From positions 1 through 29,539 of the IMG/VR virus record IMGVR_UViG_3300043099_000157: a stretch of DNA of 29,539 nt. One strand, written 5' to 3'. This document shows positions 7,148 through 16,435 of the stretch, in pieces. The stretch's first letter is position 1. The number at the start of each line of letters is the position of its first letter. The position numbers and the translations under genes are program-made. Under the pieces are notes generated by a model. It ran no database searches. It was not told the origin of the DNA and saw nothing but the letters and a program-made list of their open reading frames with translations. The stretch comes from a virus.

Positions 7148-10060
7148 CTAACTAATACCCAGGATCGAGCGTACTCGTCTGGAGAGTTCTTTTTCTTGAC
7201 CAACTGGAACCTGTGAGCCAGGAATATCAATTGCTAATCCACGACCGTGATTGCCTGGATCACCAGGACGATCAATTGAACCAACTTTAATTCCAGCAGC
7301 AGTCAGTTTCCTAATAGCTGCATCACGCTCAGCCTTGGAGGCAAAGGCAATGTGATCGTGGTAGTTGGATCCACCGTGATCTGCCCTGTAGGAAGATTTG
7401 TGGTTTGGATCACCACTTAAGTATTCGATGGTGCGGAACTTACCACGCATAGTGGCAGGATCCATCCAAGCTTGGCCGTAGCCATACTTGGCAGCAGATG
7501 TGATTACCTTTTGATAATAACTACCGCTTTCTTTGTCACCTGGGATAGGTCCTCTGTATTTCTCTACGTTACCTGGCCCAGCGTTGTATGCAATAAGTGC
7601 AAGACGCATATCACCACCAAACTGCCTCTGTAGTCCAGATAGGTATTTGGCTGCGTAGTTGATGCTGGCAATAGGGTCATCCACGTTTACCCCTGGATGA
7701 TATTGGGGCATAATTTGTGCAATACCTCGTGCACCAGACGAACTGCGTGCATTAGCCTTCCAGTTGCTTTCTGTCTCGATCAAGCCTGCCAGGATTGCAG
7801 GATCAATCCCATAGGACGTTGCAGCCGCCTGTACGACCACTCCAAGGTTTTTGGGTACTTGGTATGGATCAAAGCGTTTGGTGCTGCTCAGGGCCCTTAC
7901 AGAGCGGTTATACGATTGATATCGATTAAGAAGGGATTGGAGCTCAGGAGAGATTGTTTGTTGGATCCTTTCTAATGCAGCTGGAGTAGCCAGGTCAGGC
8001 ATCCCCGCAGCACGTCTTTGGCGGTTAATCACATCCAGTGGGTTGATCCCTAACTTCGACCCCCAGTAGGTAGCCTCAGGAGGCATGGAGAATCCAGGAC
8101 GACCGTAACTTCGTTCAATAGCCCTTAGTTCTGCAGCATCAAAGATCAAACCAGGCTTGTTATCAAGAGAGCCTTTGCCGCCATAGGCCAGTGCATCTCT
8201 GATCTTCCGAAGCTTTAGGTTTACTGCTTTTGTTGCTTTTGCTCCAGGAAGTGCCTTTTTGAAATTTGCAAACTCTCCGGTGCCATCAATTTGATATCGG
8301 CTGTTGGTGGCAAACTCGTTCATAACTTCTGCCACCGCAAGCTGAGATGCTTCGGCTGGAGGCTTTCCAACTCCAACATATTCAGCAACCTTACGGTTAA
8401 ACTTAGCCTGCAGTTCTCCAATTACAAGAGTCGCTATGCCGCCCGTAGATCCATCAGGTGAGACCTTGACCCTTGGATCATTCTTTACCGTATTCTCAAT
8501 TGCATCCAGCTGGTTCTTGTAGTTACCAGATTGAGAACGGGCCTTTTCTTGGTTTTGAGCAACAGGTAACCACTTTGTCCTTACTTCCCAAGGAGCTTTC
8601 ATCGCCATCTCCACAGTGAGCATGTTCTGCTCAGCAAGGTTCTGGAATTGATCACTCAAACGCTCCCTTGACAAAGCATCCATCGAGAAACTTGATTGCA
8701 AAGTGCTCAGCTTCTCACTCTTGCGTTGGAACTTATTAAAGAAATCCTTCTGTGCAGCTTCAATATTAGCGTCGGTTGATTCGTTAGGATTGTCGCGGAA
8801 GAACGTCATAAGACTGTTCTCCATCGACCTTGCTTGTGTTTCTAGCTCTGCATCTTCATCCGCAGCATTCTTTCTACGGGCTGCAGCAACTTCCTCGCGA
8901 ATCAACGCAAAGCGTGTCCTCCACCTTTCACCAAATCGTTGCCCAGATACAGGTTCAACCTGCCCCTCAATTGTGGTGATGTCATCATCCGTAAGAAGGT
9001 TGGCGTCAAAGTTGTCAGTCATGTATTTCTGCATGACCTCCCATGCCCCCTTCATCCCACGAGGTGCTCCTTGACCATCAACAGTCAATGAGATCTCGTT
9101 CAGTGCCCGGCTAAGGTTTTTATCAGTAAGGAATCGTTGAAGAGTATCTTGGGTGCTTTCTTCAGACTGAGTAATGCTGTACGTCCGCCGGATCTGACCC
9201 ATCAAGCGAGCATCAGCGTCCAGCATCTGGGGATAGGCGTACTTGTTCAGCAGCGCATCGTTAACGCTGTTAAACCCATGCACTTTGAAGAACTGCTTCC
9301 GTAGTTCAGCCAAAGCCACTGCTGCTTTGACCGGATCCTGCATTGATTGGACTGGCGTAAATTCGTTCCCGTCCTTATCTCTCAGTACGGTTGTATTGTT
9401 TGTGCTCAGTTCATTCAGTACCCACGAGGAGTAGTTACTGCCAGCTCGCTCTACAAGAGACGTATAGAAGCCGTGCCGTTTGGCCCCACTCAAGCCCCGA
9501 ATCTTATCGATCAGCTCTTGTGGGGCACCCTCCTTCTGAAGCCTTGCAGCAGTAGCTGTCAATGCATCATGAGCTTGGTACAACTCCGACTCATTCCTTT
9601 CATACTCAAGGATTGAGTCAGTAGGCAACCCGACCATGTAGCCCAGTTGCTTACCTTCCTCTACATCGCTTTCATATTTCTGCTTGCCAATGTTGACAGC
9701 AAGCTTTCCAATGCTATCGGAAAAAACTGCCAACGCATTGATGTTATTGACGGTTGTGCTTGTAGTGGTCGATGACGGATCTTCTACAGACCGCTTCATG
9801 TTACGAAGTTGATCTTCAATAACACGTTTGCGGTTCTCCTGATCCAGACCAAACAATGTATTCCTGTTCTCTTCCTCTAGGCGTGATTTACGCTCTAGAC
9901 CAGAGATCAAGTTTTGCTGATTCTGTGCACTTTGATCCTGCACACGCTCCATACCTCGTAAGGTGGATTGAGCTTGCTGCTCCATGCGGCGCGTTGGATC
10001 AGGTGCCTGAAGAGGATTGAATCCCCTTGATTGGGCGTACCCTTGGTATTTTCTAGGCAT
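7148..10060 (-). CDS. Internal virion protein with lytic transglycosylase domain (T7 gp15 position)
   Basis: 970 residues. Residues ~1-730 are long, polar and helical, as expected for a core protein. Residues ~735-860 are a soluble lytic transglycosylase domain: YGIDPAILAGLIETESNWKA with the catalytic Glu of the ES motif, SSSGARGIAQIMPQ, and LALIAYNAGPGNVEKY. The last ~95 residues form a separate domain with DHGGSNYHDHIAF and NHGRGLAIDIPGS; the HxxGxAxD pattern recalls M15-type metallopeptidases, although motif order differs from the classical enzymes. In T7 the transglycosylase is on gp16, so domain distribution is rearranged here. The expected job is local peptidoglycan opening during DNA ejection. 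It follows the gp14-like gene by 6 nt. Confidence 0.88.
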   Translation of the reverse strand: MPRKYQGYAQSRGFNPLQAPDPTRRMEQQAQSTLRGMERVQDQSAQNQQNLISGLERKSRLEEENRNTLFGLDQENRKRVIEDQLRNMKRSVEDPSSTTTSTTVNNINALAVFSDSIGKLAVNIGKQKYESDVEEGKQLGYMVGLPTDSILEYERNESELYQAHDALTATAARLQKEGAPQELIDKIRGLSGAKRHGFYTSLVERAGSNYSSWVLNELSTNNTTVLRDKDGNEFTPVQSMQDPVKAAVALAELRKQFFKVHGFNSVNDALLNKYAYPQMLDADARLMGQIRRTYSITQSEESTQDTLQRFLTDKNLSRALNEISLTVDGQGAPRGMKGAWEVMQKYMTDNFDANLLTDDDITTIEGQVEPVSGQRFGERWRTRFALIREEVAAARRKNAADEDAELETQARSMENSLMTFFRDNPNESTDANIEAAQKDFFNKFQRKSEKLSTLQSSFSMDALSRERLSDQFQNLAEQNMLTVEMAMKAPWEVRTKWLPVAQNQEKARSQSGNYKNQLDAIENTVKNDPRVKVSPDGSTGGIATLVIGELQAKFNRKVAEYVGVGKPPAEASQLAVAEVMNEFATNSRYQIDGTGEFANFKKALPGAKATKAVNLKLRKIRDALAYGGKGSLDNKPGLIFDAAELRAIERSYGRPGFSMPPEATYWGSKLGINPLDVINRQRRAAGMPDLATPAALERIQQTISPELQSLLNRYQSYNRSVRALSSTKRFDPYQVPKNLGVVVQAAATSYGIDPAILAGLIETESNWKANARSSSGARGIAQIMPQYHPGVNVDDPIASINYAAKYLSGLQRQFGGDMRLALIAYNAGPGNVEKYRGPIPGDKESGSYYQKVITSAAKYGYGQAWMDPATMRGKFRTIEYLSGDPNHKSSYRADHGGSNYHDHIAFASKAERDAAIRKLTAAGIKVGSIDRPGDPGNHGRGLAIDIPGSQVPVGQEKELSRRVRSILGIS

Positions 10061-10066
10061 TGCTAG

Positions 10067-10939
10067 TTAGCGTCCTTTAACTGCTATTCCTGTAGTAATT
10101 CCACTTGCAATACCACCTGTAATACCACCAATGATTCCAAGAGGACTTGGAGGCAGTGATGTATTGACCCCACGAACCGGAGGGGGACCCTTCTTGGGTT
10201 CCAGAGGGTCTTGGAAGAATGCACGTGGTGTTTTGTACGGAACTGGGATCTCTGGTGGTGCTTCTGGCCGTAGCATTCGATTTGCTTCAGCAGACAAATC
10301 TGCACCGTACTTCTGAATACTGATATCCCGAAGATTTCTATTCGTTTCCTTCCTTGCACTCACAAGGCTTTCGGCTAGTACCGATTGATCCCTCCCAACC
10401 TGAGATAGAACCGCATTCGCAGCTCTTGCTGAGCTGTTTCCGGCTACACCTCTGGCTGTTTGAAGACCTTCTTGCTGCATCATTTCTATGACTAGATCTT
10501 GCATGTCAAATCCAGCACCCGTCTGAATCTCTTGGTAACGTGCAAGCTCCGACTCCCTAGCAAGGTTGGCAGCCATGTTGTTGAAGTTACGCTGTGTTGC
10601 GTAGACCTTTTCTGATTGCTGATATTGCTTTAACTGATTTAAATAATCAAAGTCACGTACAGCTAGGTTGTACTTGTATTGATCGAGAGATACTGCATCC
10701 TTAAGGCGACCAATGGTCTCCTCCTCAGCACGTTTGATCTGGATACCAGTCTTTACGTGGTCATAGTTGCGGAGTGTATCTTCCCAGTTGAATTCATAGA
10801 GAAGCTTATCCTGACCATATTGTGCATCAAGATACTTTTCTTGTCTGGAATATGCTTCAGCTTGGGCTTGGGCTTGTGAGGCTGCACCAGCCACACCAGA
10901 GATTGCACCAATGACTCCAGCTATCCAACCAAATGCCAT
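10067..10939 (-). CDS. Internal virion protein, T7 gp14 position
   Basis: 290 residues. It begins with a Gly/Ala-rich hydrophobic segment (GWIAGVIGAISGVAGAASQA, residues ~4-23), continues as a long helical Gln/Glu/Arg-rich body, and ends with a Pro-rich linker and a second Gly-rich hydrophobic tail (GIIGGITGGIASGITTGIAV). This hydrophobic-helical plan, the size and the position between tail tube B and the large core proteins fit the gp14 class, which in T7 forms the outer-membrane part of the ejection channel. Sequence identity to T7 gp14 itself is not obvious, so the call rests on order and architecture. A Shine-Dalgarno sequence (AGGAG, about 7 nt before the ATG) lies inside the last codons of the preceding gene. 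Confidence 0.8.
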   Translation of the reverse strand: MAFGWIAGVIGAISGVAGAASQAQAQAEAYSRQEKYLDAQYGQDKLLYEFNWEDTLRNYDHVKTGIQIKRAEEETIGRLKDAVSLDQYKYNLAVRDFDYLNQLKQYQQSEKVYATQRNFNNMAANLARESELARYQEIQTGAGFDMQDLVIEMMQQEGLQTARGVAGNSSARAANAVLSQVGRDQSVLAESLVSARKETNRNLRDISIQKYGADLSAEANRMLRPEAPPEIPVPYKTPRAFFQDPLEPKKGPPPVRGVNTSLPPSPLGIIGGITGGIASGITTGIAVKGR

Positions 10940-10941
10940 AT

Positions 10942-13377
10942 TTATCTCCTATTATAGTATTTACCTGAATAGTGGCCTTCCCAAATAATTGAGAGAAGGC
11001 TTACTGGAAATGGTCCAGAAGCTTGGACTTTAATGGTCATATTCTTTGACTTCTGATGTAGTGGTAGGGTGAATAATTTCGAGTTTGATAGCGGCACATC
11101 ATTAGCCAGGTAAACATCAGCATCAGTAACAGCAAACGTCTGAGTCCAATCAGTTCTTCCCTTAGCTTTAATGAAAAAGTCAAAATTGCCTCCTAAGCCA
11201 ACGTTCACCTTCATCCTTGAGATTACCAACGAAGAGGTGAGGTCTGATACCTGATTGTTATCGCCTGTTCTTACGTAGATGCTGGGCAGCTCTACGTCCA
11301 TTGTGTAGAGGTAGCCAACGATAATTTCATCGCTTGTCAGGTCTTGATCTTCAACGATCACATAGTTTCCGGTACCATCTGTATAGACCTGATCAGGAAG
11401 AATGATTAAGCCAATGTCCAGGTAGTTGTTTGTACCAGTTGGTTGACCAGCTACTACGCAGGGGCTTAGGTTGCTGTCATGTTTATATCCAAAGTAGATC
11501 TTTGTTCTGTCGTTAACAGAGTCGTAGACAGCAGTGGGGTTGATTCTCCACATGTCAAGTCGTGGATCAACTTTAATCCCCTCTTGGGTTTGAATCGTAC
11601 TGGTATCAGGACTTTGGATTAGATCGATCCTCTGAAGAACCACAGAGTGCTCTTGCTTTGTAACCACATACATCGTGTCTTCGTTAATGTAGTGGTGAAG
11701 AACATCTCCACTGAGTTCCCACTTGAACCATGACTGTAGTTCTCTTGATTCCCCAGTCGAGTAGAACCTAAACAAGTAGAGGAGCTTATCTTCAGATGAT
11801 GCCAATGACAGAATCGAGTTCTGTGGGCTACTTCTTACCTGATCAATGGTACTTGGAATCCACTCAGGAATGAGTCTAGATATATCAACCACAACAGGGC
11901 TTGACTGCTGACCCCTTGTTTCCATCTCAAAGACCCGTGTGTACGAAGTGATCTTTGTCACAAAGGCAATAGTGGTTCCTAGGTCAACAGGAAGGTTGCC
12001 CTCATCCATCTCATAGTTAGAGATCGATGTAATGTTGACTGATTGAGGCGTGATGATTCCATTGTCTGCAGAAATCAGGAACTGCTGAGTCCTACTAAAT
12101 AGGACCAGGCCCTGCGCTGTGGGAATCACTGCAAACAATGATGCAGGCCTTACACCAGAACACGACACATCAATTGGATCAGATGCAACCGATGTAGTGG
12201 CCGTCTGTGAGAAGAAGTTAAAGTAATCTCCTGTCTGACTTAAGACAATGTTGTCACTACTCAGGGCACCAAGTCGGTTGTTGTAGAAGAACAGTTGACT
12301 GATTGTCGAGCCGACAAATGATGGATCTGGGTTACTTGTTTCATCGCCAACAAGTCGATCTTCCCAATCAACAGCCTCAAACAGGAATGTACCGTTACTC
12401 TGCCTCACCAACTGATGGGGCATTGTCGAGGCTGTCAAGCCTGGGCTGACTGACGGAGAACGAGTTTCCTCCCAGTACCCATTACCACTTGAATCTGCAA
12501 CGAATTCAAGATAATAATCGTCTAGGACTGTTGTAGTGTTGGCTACCCGCACTACTCGCCCGTCTGACGCAATACCAGGTAAACGCGTGATGTTCTCTAC
12601 CGTGTCTTGAAAGACGTAAAGAGCATCACCTCCTTGTCCACCAATTGCACTGATTGTGAATGCTGAGCTACAACTCAGCTCTACAGTTGTGGCCGTTTTT
12701 GTAACTGTCAGTCCTGAAATATTCAGAGCGTTAATCTTACTGGCGATCTCATCAACAATGTCTTCGTAGTTCAGTACCCTCACTGGTGTGTTGCCAGTGG
12801 TGTCATCGCTATTGCGCGTAGTAAATGATGCCTCTGAACCATTGATAACCACCTTGTACTCTGCACTGTATTCAACAGTAAGAATCCGTATGGTTGCCTT
12901 TTTGTTTGCTGTGTAGCTGGGCGCAGCCTGAGCTGTGATTACCTTCTCGGTATTAGTGATGAATGTGTAATCATTTACCGTAAGTGTGTGGTACTTGTCC
13001 TTAGAGGCAGAAAGATAATCCTTAGCGTTTGCTCCGTAGCTGACACTTACAGGAGTTCCATCACTAAGCCTCCACACCTTAACTGCGTTATTGGTGCTTG
13101 GTGTCTGGTTGCAGATCAATGCAACTAGATACTCTTCTGAACTATCCCTGAATATTGTGAATATGTGGGCATCATCCAGTACGCTTGTTCCAATCAGGCT
13201 GTTATTGCTTTCCTTGAGTTCAGCAATAAACTTCCCCCCTGGACGCTTTAGTAGACCAAATGTAGGATCAGGATACCCATTGATTAGCTCACGTACTTGA
13301 CCTGGAAATTTTAGGTCATCCGTTTGCTGTGAGACCCCACCTAGGAAATTAGAAATGCGTTGTGAAATAGATGCCAT
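10942..13377 (-). CDS. Tail tubular protein B (T7 gp12-like nozzle)
   Basis: 811 residues from the ATG at 13377 (MASISQRISNFLGGVSQQTD). The N-terminus is the family hallmark: phage tail tube B proteins start with a short segment reading close to ISQRI.NF.GGVSQQ.D. A longer open frame begins at 13536, but its extra 53 residues only overlap tail tube A and lack any conserved pattern, so I use the inner ATG, one base away from the end of the upstream stop. Downstream segments such as PSVSPGLTASTMPHQLVR and WEDRLVGDETSNPDPSFVG, then FFYNNRLGALSSDNIVLSQT, are typical of the beta-propeller body. Homologues form the nozzle at the tip of the short tail and hold the fibres. Confidence 0.95.
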   Translation of the reverse strand: MASISQRISNFLGGVSQQTDDLKFPGQVRELINGYPDPTFGLLKRPGGKFIAELKESNNSLIGTSVLDDAHIFTIFRDSSEEYLVALICNQTPSTNNAVKVWRLSDGTPVSVSYGANAKDYLSASKDKYHTLTVNDYTFITNTEKVITAQAAPSYTANKKATIRILTVEYSAEYKVVINGSEASFTTRNSDDTTGNTPVRVLNYEDIVDEIASKINALNISGLTVTKTATTVELSCSSAFTISAIGGQGGDALYVFQDTVENITRLPGIASDGRVVRVANTTTVLDDYYLEFVADSSGNGYWEETRSPSVSPGLTASTMPHQLVRQSNGTFLFEAVDWEDRLVGDETSNPDPSFVGSTISQLFFYNNRLGALSSDNIVLSQTGDYFNFFSQTATTSVASDPIDVSCSGVRPASLFAVIPTAQGLVLFSRTQQFLISADNGIITPQSVNITSISNYEMDEGNLPVDLGTTIAFVTKITSYTRVFEMETRGQQSSPVVVDISRLIPEWIPSTIDQVRSSPQNSILSLASSEDKLLYLFRFYSTGESRELQSWFKWELSGDVLHHYINEDTMYVVTKQEHSVVLQRIDLIQSPDTSTIQTQEGIKVDPRLDMWRINPTAVYDSVNDRTKIYFGYKHDSNLSPCVVAGQPTGTNNYLDIGLIILPDQVYTDGTGNYVIVEDQDLTSDEIIVGYLYTMDVELPSIYVRTGDNNQVSDLTSSLVISRMKVNVGLGGNFDFFIKAKGRTDWTQTFAVTDADVYLANDVPLSNSKLFTLPLHQKSKNMTIKVQASGPFPVSLLSIIWEGHYSGKYYNRR
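10944..10952 (-). promoter_or_regulatory. Ribosome binding site of the gp14-like gene
   Basis: The complementary strand reads TAGGAGATAAATATG: a strong AGGAG followed by the stop codon of tail tube B and, after a short spacer, the ATG at 10939. Most other starts in this window have no clear Shine-Dalgarno sequence, so this one stands out. Confidence 0.6.
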
Positions 13378-13378
13378 A

Positions 13379-13999
13379 TCACCTGTAAAGGGCTCGGTAC
13401 GGTTGGTAGCTTGTATAGAAGTTATCGCCAGTAGGGAATCCAAATATGGAATAGTTCCCATCGTTGCAGTCGTATTCCAACGCGGATGACCTAGCCAACG
13501 ATTCGCGTTGAGCGAGCATGTTGTACAAGTCCCCATCTCCCACAGTCTTGATGCAGACTTGAGAGGCAGCTCTCGCAGTGATGTAATCGCGAATTGCTTG
13601 AGGAATATCTACAAAGTCAAACTGCCAGACGACATCACAGTAGACAGTATCAAACTCAGTCCATGAATAAGAATGAGCCACTTTGTCGTAGAGTTTTCCT
13701 TGGCGAATCACTGAATCACGTCCTTTGTTTTCAGGCCGATCACTCAGTTCCAGAGACAAGACGTTATTTGGAAGAAGTATTTCGTTGTTGTTGTCTGGCT
13801 GCAAGGGGTATTCAAACTCCTTGTTAAAGCTCCAACCTTCACCCTGCACTTCGCGACTTGTATCTTGAAGTGTTGAGTAGACAATTGCGATATCAGGGTT
13901 GGTATCATCGAGGGTAGTGACAGGAGCCTGTCCTACCGCTCCGAGTATTTGATTTACGGCAGCCAGTTCGGTGGTTGCTAAAGTAGTAGGATAGGTCAT
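13379..13999 (-). CDS. Tail tubular protein A (T7 gp11-like adaptor)
   Basis: 206 residues, near the 196 of T7 gp11. ELAAVNQILGAVGQAPVTTL at residues ~11-30, EVQGEGWSFNKEFEYPLQPD and a C-terminal FVDIPQAIRDYITARAASQV are diagnostic for the family. Homologues form a ring of twelve subunits between portal and nozzle and carry the tail fibres at the interface. The gene follows the capsid terminator by 16 nt and is adjacent to tail tube B (stop at 13379, next ATG at 13377). A GGTGA motif about 3-7 nt before the ATG may serve as a weak ribosome binding site. Confidence 0.95.
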   Translation of the reverse strand: MTYPTTLATTELAAVNQILGAVGQAPVTTLDDTNPDIAIVYSTLQDTSREVQGEGWSFNKEFEYPLQPDNNNEILLPNNVLSLELSDRPENKGRDSVIRQGKLYDKVAHSYSWTEFDTVYCDVVWQFDFVDIPQAIRDYITARAASQVCIKTVGDGDLYNMLAQRESLARSSALEYDCNDGNYSIFGFPTGDNFYTSYQPYRALYR

Positions 14000-14014
14000 A
14001 TCACCATAGGATTA

Positions 14015-14040
14015 AAAAAAAGGGACTCCGAAGAGTCCCC
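14015..14040 (-). terminator. Rho-independent terminator after the major capsid gene
   Basis: On the minus strand a perfect 7-bp stem GGGACTC/GAGTCCC (14040-14034 and 14029-14023) closes a TTCG tetraloop (14033-14030) and is followed by eight T residues (14022-14015). It begins about 20 nt after the capsid stop codon. The position matches that of the T7 terminator Tphi behind gene 10, and it would reduce expression of tail genes relative to capsid. Confidence 0.93.
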
Positions 14041-14059
14041 GTATAAATAAGTACTGAGA

Positions 14060-15184
14060 TCAGAACTCAGAAGGAGCGGTACCACCCACATACAGCTCAA
14101 CAGCTGCAGCAGGGTTCAGGTAATCAGCACCCATGGCCAGACGGCCCACGATCACATCACCCTGGTAGATGATGGAGGTGTCGCCGCTGGTCACCTGCAC
14201 TTGAGGACCAAGGGCCTCCACACAGCCAGCAGCTTCACGCTGGAAGATCAGACCACAGGACTTGGTACCGAATTCGGTAGCAGTGCCATAGTCGTTTTGA
14301 ATGCCGGTTACGGCGCCATCGGCGTTCTCGATGGCAGCGCCAACGAAGCTACCCAGGTTGCCAGGGGAGGTTTCGCCAGTAGTGCCACCATGCTTGGTGC
14401 CATAGTTGCCCAGGAACGGAATGTTCATGGACTTGTAGACCTTGATACCAGCGATCTCGATGATGCCGTTACCTTTTTGCAGGGAGTCACCCTGGGTATC
14501 GCGGTTCACCAGACCGTTGCTACCAATGGCCTGAATCAGTGCATAGTACTGACGGGGGTTCAGGACGCCCACACGACCTTCGGTGCTCACACCCTTTTCG
14601 TCCATTGCAGCAGCAGCGTCATAGAACGCAGCCACCAGGGCGCTGGAATCGAAAGCATCCGAATCGTTGGCAGAAGAACCAACACGGATCTGGGTACCAC
14701 CAGGCTCAACAAAGTTAGCCTTGGTGATCGGGCTGGCCTTACGTGCACCACGAGCGATAGCACGGAAGATCAGGCGGTCATACTTTTCAGCAAGGGCATA
14801 GCCGATTTTGCGGCTGATCTCGCTACGCAGATCGTAGTGAGAAAGAACCTCATCGAGCTCATACACAAAAGCCGAGCTGATCAGAAGGTCATCACAAGTG
14901 ATGGTCTTCTCAGCCACCGGAGGTGCACCATCGGTATTACCAAGGATGCTATTTCCGGGAGTATGGAACTCAGCAGTGGTGCGACCCGTGTAGATGAACT
15001 GCAGGGACTTACCACCTTTGAGGGTGCGCTTCATGACAAGATCGCGAGCGATCGTCTCATTTTGGAAGCCTTTGAACATCTCACCCGAAAACAGTTTCAG
15101 GTAAAGAGCACGGGCGTCACCCGCGCTATTAGATTGACCAGGACGAGTCAGACTCGTGGTCACAGCGTTAGATTGTTGTGCCAT
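14060..15184 (-). CDS. Major capsid protein (T7 gp10-like, HK97 fold)
   Basis: 374 residues. Recognisable capsid segments are the N-terminal RALYLKLFSGEMFKGFQNET, KRTLKGGKSLQFIYTG, then TITCDDLLISSAFVYELDE, ALAEKYDRLIFRAIARGARK and a C-terminal IYQGDVIVGRLAMGADYL. They match the T7-like capsid family of cyanopodoviruses. The gene has its own upstream promoter-like sequence and a strong terminator behind it, fitting high-level late expression; its codon choice is also more GC-rich at third positions than that of the neighbouring tail genes. The start at 15184 gives the expected N-terminus MAQQSNAVTTSLTRPGQSNS. No internal frameshift site producing a longer minor form was evident. Confidence 0.96.
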   Translation of the reverse strand: MAQQSNAVTTSLTRPGQSNSAGDARALYLKLFSGEMFKGFQNETIARDLVMKRTLKGGKSLQFIYTGRTTAEFHTPGNSILGNTDGAPPVAEKTITCDDLLISSAFVYELDEVLSHYDLRSEISRKIGYALAEKYDRLIFRAIARGARKASPITKANFVEPGGTQIRVGSSANDSDAFDSSALVAAFYDAAAAMDEKGVSTEGRVGVLNPRQYYALIQAIGSNGLVNRDTQGDSLQKGNGIIEIAGIKVYKSMNIPFLGNYGTKHGGTTGETSPGNLGSFVGAAIENADGAVTGIQNDYGTATEFGTKSCGLIFQREAAGCVEALGPQVQVTSGDTSIIYQGDVIVGRLAMGADYLNPAAAVELYVGGTAPSEF

Positions 15185-15215
15185 TGAAAGAGAGAAAGAG
15201 TTTGTTTACTTGCTC

Positions 15216-15229
15216 TCCAAACGTTTGGA
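15216..15229. promoter_or_regulatory. 14-bp perfect palindrome in the capsid gene leader
   Basis: TCCAAACGTTTGGA is a perfect inverted repeat flanked by A/T-rich sequence (AAAAATTTTTT at 15229-15239). It lies between the predicted start of transcription and the capsid ATG, so it could be an operator, a short mRNA hairpin that stabilises the transcript, or chance. No factor can be named. Confidence 0.4.
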
Positions 15230-15244
15230 AAAATTTTTTAGTCA

Positions 15245-15273
15245 GTTATTTGCGTCGTCTTTCCGACTGTCAA
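15245..15273 (-). promoter_or_regulatory. Sigma70-like promoter upstream of the capsid gene
   Basis: The minus strand has a perfect -35 box TTGACA (15273-15268), a 17-nt spacer and AATAAC (15250-15245; 4 of 6 matches to TATAAT). Transcription would start near 15238, about 50 nt before the capsid ATG, in the longest intergenic region of the window. A phage RNA polymerase promoter may also be present, but I could not recognise its consensus. Confidence 0.5.
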
Positions 15274-15310
15274 CGGCTAAGGGTGTCGGCGTACCGGCCT
15301 CAGCCAATAG

Positions 15311-15338
15311 AAAGGAGGTCCGACTCTGAGGTGCCTCC
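15311..15338 (-). terminator. Possible weak terminator after psbA
   Basis: About 10 nt after the psbA stop the minus strand has GGAGG (15338-15334), a 15-nt loop and CCTCC (15318-15314), followed by TTTCTATT. The stem is only 5 bp with an imperfect interior and the T tract is short, so termination would be partial at best. Confidence 0.3.
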
Positions 15339-15347
15339 AATCTGTTG

Positions 15348-16427
15348 TTACCCAATAACAGGTGCAGTCAAAGCCACAGGAGTGGTCTCAGCAGCAGCCA
15401 AGTCAAGGGGGAAGTTATGAGCATTGCGCTCGTGCATCACTTCAAAGCCAAGGTTGCCTTTGTTGAGAATGTCAGCCCAGGTATTAATAACGTGGCTCTT
15501 ATTGTCAAGAAGTGATTGGTTGAAGTTAAAACCGTTCAGGTTGAATGCCATGGTGCTTACACCAAGAGCAGCAAACCAAATCCCAACCACAGGCCATGCA
15601 GCCAGGAAGAAGTGAAGACTACGGGAGTTATTGAACGAAGCATATTGGAAGATCAAACGTCCAAAGTAGCCATGGGCGGCAACGATGTTATAAGTTTCCT
15701 CTTCTTGTCCAAACTTGTATCCATAGTTTTGAGACACATCTTCAGTGGTTTCCCGTACAAGAGAAGAAGTGACCAATGAACCGTGCATTGCGCTGAACAG
15801 CGAACCACCAAATACACCAGCAACCCCAAGCATGTGGAAGGGGTGCATCAGGATGTTGTGCTCAGCCTGGAACACCAACATGTAGTTAAAGGTACCGCTG
15901 ATACCAAGGGGCATGGCGTCCGAGAAGGAGCCCTGACCGAAGGGGTACACCAGGAACACAGCGGTGGCTGCTGCCACTGGAGCAGAGTAAGCAACAAAGA
16001 TCCAGGGGCGCATCCCTAGTCGATAGCTAAGTTCCCACTCTCGTCCCAGGTAAGCATAGATGCCAATGAGGAAGTGGAACACTGTGAGTTGGAATGGACC
16101 CCCGTTGTAGAGCCATTCATCAAGTGAACTAGCTTCCCAAATTGGGTAGAAGTGAAGTCCGATGGCGTTGCTGCTCGGAACGACGGCTCCCGATATGATG
16201 TTGTTTCCATAAAGAAGACTTCCGGATACAGGCTCACGGATGCCATCAATGTCGACAGGGGGAGCCGCAATAAATGCAAGAATAAAACAGGTGGTCGCTG
16301 CAAGCAGGCAGGGAATCATGAGGACTCCGAACCACCCAACATAAAGACGATTGTCAGTGCTGGTGACCCAGCTACAAAAACGCTCCCAGTTGGACTGAGA
16401 GCGTGGAGCTGCGAGGATAGCAGTCAT
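15348..16427 (-). CDS. psbA: Photosystem II D1 protein
   Basis: 359 residues, full length for picocyanobacterial D1. All key residues are present at canonical numbers: Tyr161 (TyrZ), Asp170, His190, His198, His215, His272, His332, Glu333, His337, Asp342 and the Ala344 processing site. Residue 130 is Glu, the form linked to high-light D1 isoforms in freshwater cyanobacteria. Five membrane helices are readable. Phage D1 replaces host D1, which is rapidly photodamaged and no longer resynthesised after host shut-off, keeping electron flow and ATP available during infection. No intron interrupts the gene. It sits between the RlpA-like gene (8 nt upstream) and the capsid gene, the usual place for host-derived photosynthesis genes in cyanopodoviruses. 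No clear Shine-Dalgarno sequence is seen. Confidence 0.99.
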   Translation of the reverse strand: MTAILAAPRSQSNWERFCSWVTSTDNRLYVGWFGVLMIPCLLAATTCFILAFIAAPPVDIDGIREPVSGSLLYGNNIISGAVVPSSNAIGLHFYPIWEASSLDEWLYNGGPFQLTVFHFLIGIYAYLGREWELSYRLGMRPWIFVAYSAPVAAATAVFLVYPFGQGSFSDAMPLGISGTFNYMLVFQAEHNILMHPFHMLGVAGVFGGSLFSAMHGSLVTSSLVRETTEDVSQNYGYKFGQEEETYNIVAAHGYFGRLIFQYASFNNSRSLHFFLAAWPVVGIWFAALGVSTMAFNLNGFNFNQSLLDNKSHVINTWADILNKGNLGFEVMHERNAHNFPLDLAAAETTPVALTAPVIG

Positions 16428-16435
16428 GAATGAAG

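Noticed and set aside
13378-13536. Upstream extension of tail tube B by 53 residues
   Set aside because: The extra part lies wholly inside tail tube A; the family N-terminus begins at the ATG at 13377.
14201-15187. 328-codon plus-strand open frame opposite the capsid gene
   Set aside because: It mirrors the capsid gene, which has clear homology; the biased codon use of the capsid gene leaves the opposite strand open. No plus-strand promoter, ribosome site or family motif.
16016-16303. 95-codon minus-strand frame inside psbA
   Set aside because: Out-of-frame reading of D1; psbA is complete and conserved.
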